Shown here: positions 32,404 to 33,210 of the stretch, one piece after another
Layout of the letters: every line of letters begins with the position of its first letter
Numbering within the stretch: the stretch's first letter is position 1
Source: an uncultured Mycoplasmatota bacterium
Lineage (GTDB): Bacteria > Bacillota_I > Bacilli_A > RF39 > UBA660
Assembly (NCBI GenBank): GCA_900544605.1
Contig: UQVP01000009.1
Location: forward strand, 1-33,210
DNA length: 33,210 nt
Direction: 5' to 3'
The notes under the pieces: model-generated
Databases searched by the model: none
The model's input: the letters and a program-made list of their open reading frames with translations, nothing else
What the model was told of the DNA's origin: nothing
Made by a program: the position numbers and the translations under genes

Positions 32404-32760
32404 ATGTTTATATTAGAAGAAATAAGTTGTGGTGGAAATCTTATTACAATGGATCGTATAATTCCAGATATGACAAGTTTAGTTGTTACTTTAATTAAAA
32501 TAGGTATTCCTGTATTATTAATTATATTTGGAATGTTAGATTTAGGAAAAGCTGTAATGGCACAAAAAGAAGATGAAATAAAGAAATCACAACAAATGTT
32601 TTTCAAAAGAATTTTATCAGCTGCATTAGTATTCTTTGTAGTTGTTATTGTACAATTGGTATTTAATTTAGTTGCAAAAAATCAAACTAATGTCTGGGAT
32701 TGTGTAAGCTGCTTTGTAAATGGTGTAGCAGAAGATCATAAAGCAAACTCTTGTAGATAG
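32404..32760 (+). CDS. VirB2/TrbC-like two-span pilin-type protein, copy 1
   Basis: 118 residues. Two hydrophobic helices, IPVLLIIFGMLDLGKAV (about 35-52) and a second near 75-97, are separated by the charged loop AQKEDEIKKSQQMFFKR; this is the plan of VirB2/TrbC pilins and the Mbov_0395-type conjugal-transfer proteins. There is no typical signal peptide. Cysteines lie at both ends (SCGG, WDCVSCF, SCR). The middle is nearly identical in DNA to the next gene. A strong GAGGAGG precedes the ATG. Confidence 0.75.
   Translation: MFILEEISCGGNLITMDRIIPDMTSLVVTLIKIGIPVLLIIFGMLDLGKAVMAQKEDEIKKSQQMFFKRILSAALVFFVVVIVQLVFNLVAKNQTNVWDCVSCFVNGVAEDHKANSCR
32509..32621 (+). repeat. 113-bp near-identical block, first copy (partner 32878-32990)
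   Basis: Three mismatches in 113 bases with the second copy, while the adjoining coding sequence differs at many positions. It covers the two-helix core of the VirB2-like genes. Confidence 0.85.
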
Positions 32761-32772
32761 GAAGTGTTTTAA

Positions 32773-33108
32773 ATGATTTTAAGTTATGTAAGTTGTGGTG
32801 GCGGAATAATACCAAAAATGAATTCAATGATTCCTCACTTGACAAGTCTTGTAGTTGACTTAATTAAGATTGGCGTTCCTGTGTTATTAATTATATTTGG
32901 AATGTTAGATTTAGGAAAAGCTGTAATGGCACAAAAAGAGGATGAAATAAAGAAATCACAACAAATGTTTTTCAAAAGACTTTTATCAGCATGCATAGTA
33001 TTTTTTGTATTTGTAATTGTTGAATTAGTATTCAATATAGTTGCAAAAGATGAAAAAGCTGGTATTTGGAACTGTGTCAATTGTTTTATAAATGAAAGCT
33101 GTAAATAA
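32773..33108 (+). CDS. VirB2/TrbC-like two-span pilin-type protein, copy 2
   Basis: 111 residues, the tandem paralogue of copy 1: SCGGGIIPKMNSMIPHLTSL, then the same two helices and loop, ending WNCVNCFINESCK. It shares 110 of 113 bases with copy 1 over 32878-32990, but the parts outside are clearly diverged. The ribosome binding site is weak (GGAAG). It may form a mixed filament or pore with copy 1. It ends before the AT-rich terminator at 33128. Confidence 0.75.
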   Translation: MILSYVSCGGGIIPKMNSMIPHLTSLVVDLIKIGVPVLLIIFGMLDLGKAVMAQKEDEIKKSQQMFFKRLLSACIVFFVFVIVELVFNIVAKDEKAGIWNCVNCFINESCK

Positions 33109-33127
33109 ATTGATTAAAAATAAAAAT

Positions 33128-33165
33128 GAAAAATAATAAATTCTTATTTATTATTTTTCTTTTTT
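33128..33165. terminator. AT-rich terminator at the end of the locus
   Basis: A perfect 14-bp stem (33128-33141 with 33146-33159), loop TCTT, six T after it. An A-rich stretch on the other side could let it serve both strands. Confidence 0.75.
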
Positions 33166-33210
33166 GTAATTTCAACCGCACCACTTATTTATAATTTAAT
33201 TCTATATCAT

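Noticed and set aside
32379..33080. Minus-strand open frames opposite the VirB2-like genes
   Set aside because: The two frames look alike only because the genes beneath them are duplicated; no ribosome binding sites.
33127..33195. Short ORF starting ATG 33127 with a signal-peptide-like start
   Set aside because: It has no ribosome binding site and its first half is the perfect terminator stem; the frame stops after about 22 codons. A frameshift in the T-run would prolong it, but I see no independent support.

Overview
The window comes from a strongly AT-rich, low-GC Gram-positive bacterium. The signs are the tsaE-tsaB-rimI-tsaD, pcrA-ligA and scpA-scpB gene orders, GGAGG/GGTGA ribosome binding sites and many T-run terminators. 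TGA is used as a stop (tsaE and the recombinase end in TGA) and Trp is TGG, so the code is 11 rather than the Mycoplasma code 4. The short 104-nt 5S rRNA and the low GC suggest a Mollicutes-related or RF39-like member of the Bacilli; this placement is inference.

Layout. 1-2500: 3' four fifths of a 23S rRNA gene, then 5S rRNA and a terminator. 2590-3591: a metallophosphoesterase gene. 3754-6315: the tsaE-tsaB-rimI-tsaD operon for the tRNA t6A modification. 6376-7043: two small membrane-anchored proteins. 7040-10742: an ABC permease gene on the minus strand cut in two by a 2.9-kb serine-recombinase element (7224-10121). 10726-13764: the rest of that ABC system (ATPase, substrate-binding protein) with a glycosyltransferase gene between them. 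13780-19836: pcrA, a sugar-nucleotidyltransferase, a DUF1003 protein, ligA and a small tail-anchored protein. 19822-21183 (minus): an RNHCP zinc protein and two tandem UPF0316 paralogues. 21244-23438: a small membrane protein, a DUF3603-like protein, scpA and scpB. 23450-23535: tRNA-Leu(CAA).

Between tRNA-Leu and the next gene lies a previously unannotated-looking module bracketed by a 48-bp direct repeat that includes the tRNA 3' end. It holds a 25-residue hydrophobic peptide gene on the minus strand and a convergent small RNA gene on the plus strand. Both have their own promoter and terminator, and the RNAs overlap by about 90 nt at their 3' ends. This is the architecture of a type I toxin-antitoxin pair of the TxpA/RatA or BsrG/SR4 kind. 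The predicted toxin mRNA also begins with 12 nt perfectly complementary to its own 3' end and has a hairpin over its ribosome binding site.

24165-33165: a Tad/Flp-like secretion and pilus locus. It has two envelope proteins of unknown function, a CpaB-like SAF protein, a CpaF/TadA ATPase, TadB- and TadC-like membrane proteins, a small Flp-type prepilin, two pseudopilin/TadE-like proteins, a CpaE/TadZ-like protein and two tandem VirB2/TrbC-like two-helix proteins. Three strong promoters (26466, 30172, 32350) divide it into the assembly machine, the pilins and the VirB2-like pair.

Two style features recur through the window. Extended -10 boxes reading TGTTATAAT sit only about 20-30 nt before the start codon, with the ribosome binding site at or near the expected transcription start. 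Stop codons lie inside terminator hairpins. Both point to a genome with very compact transcription units.
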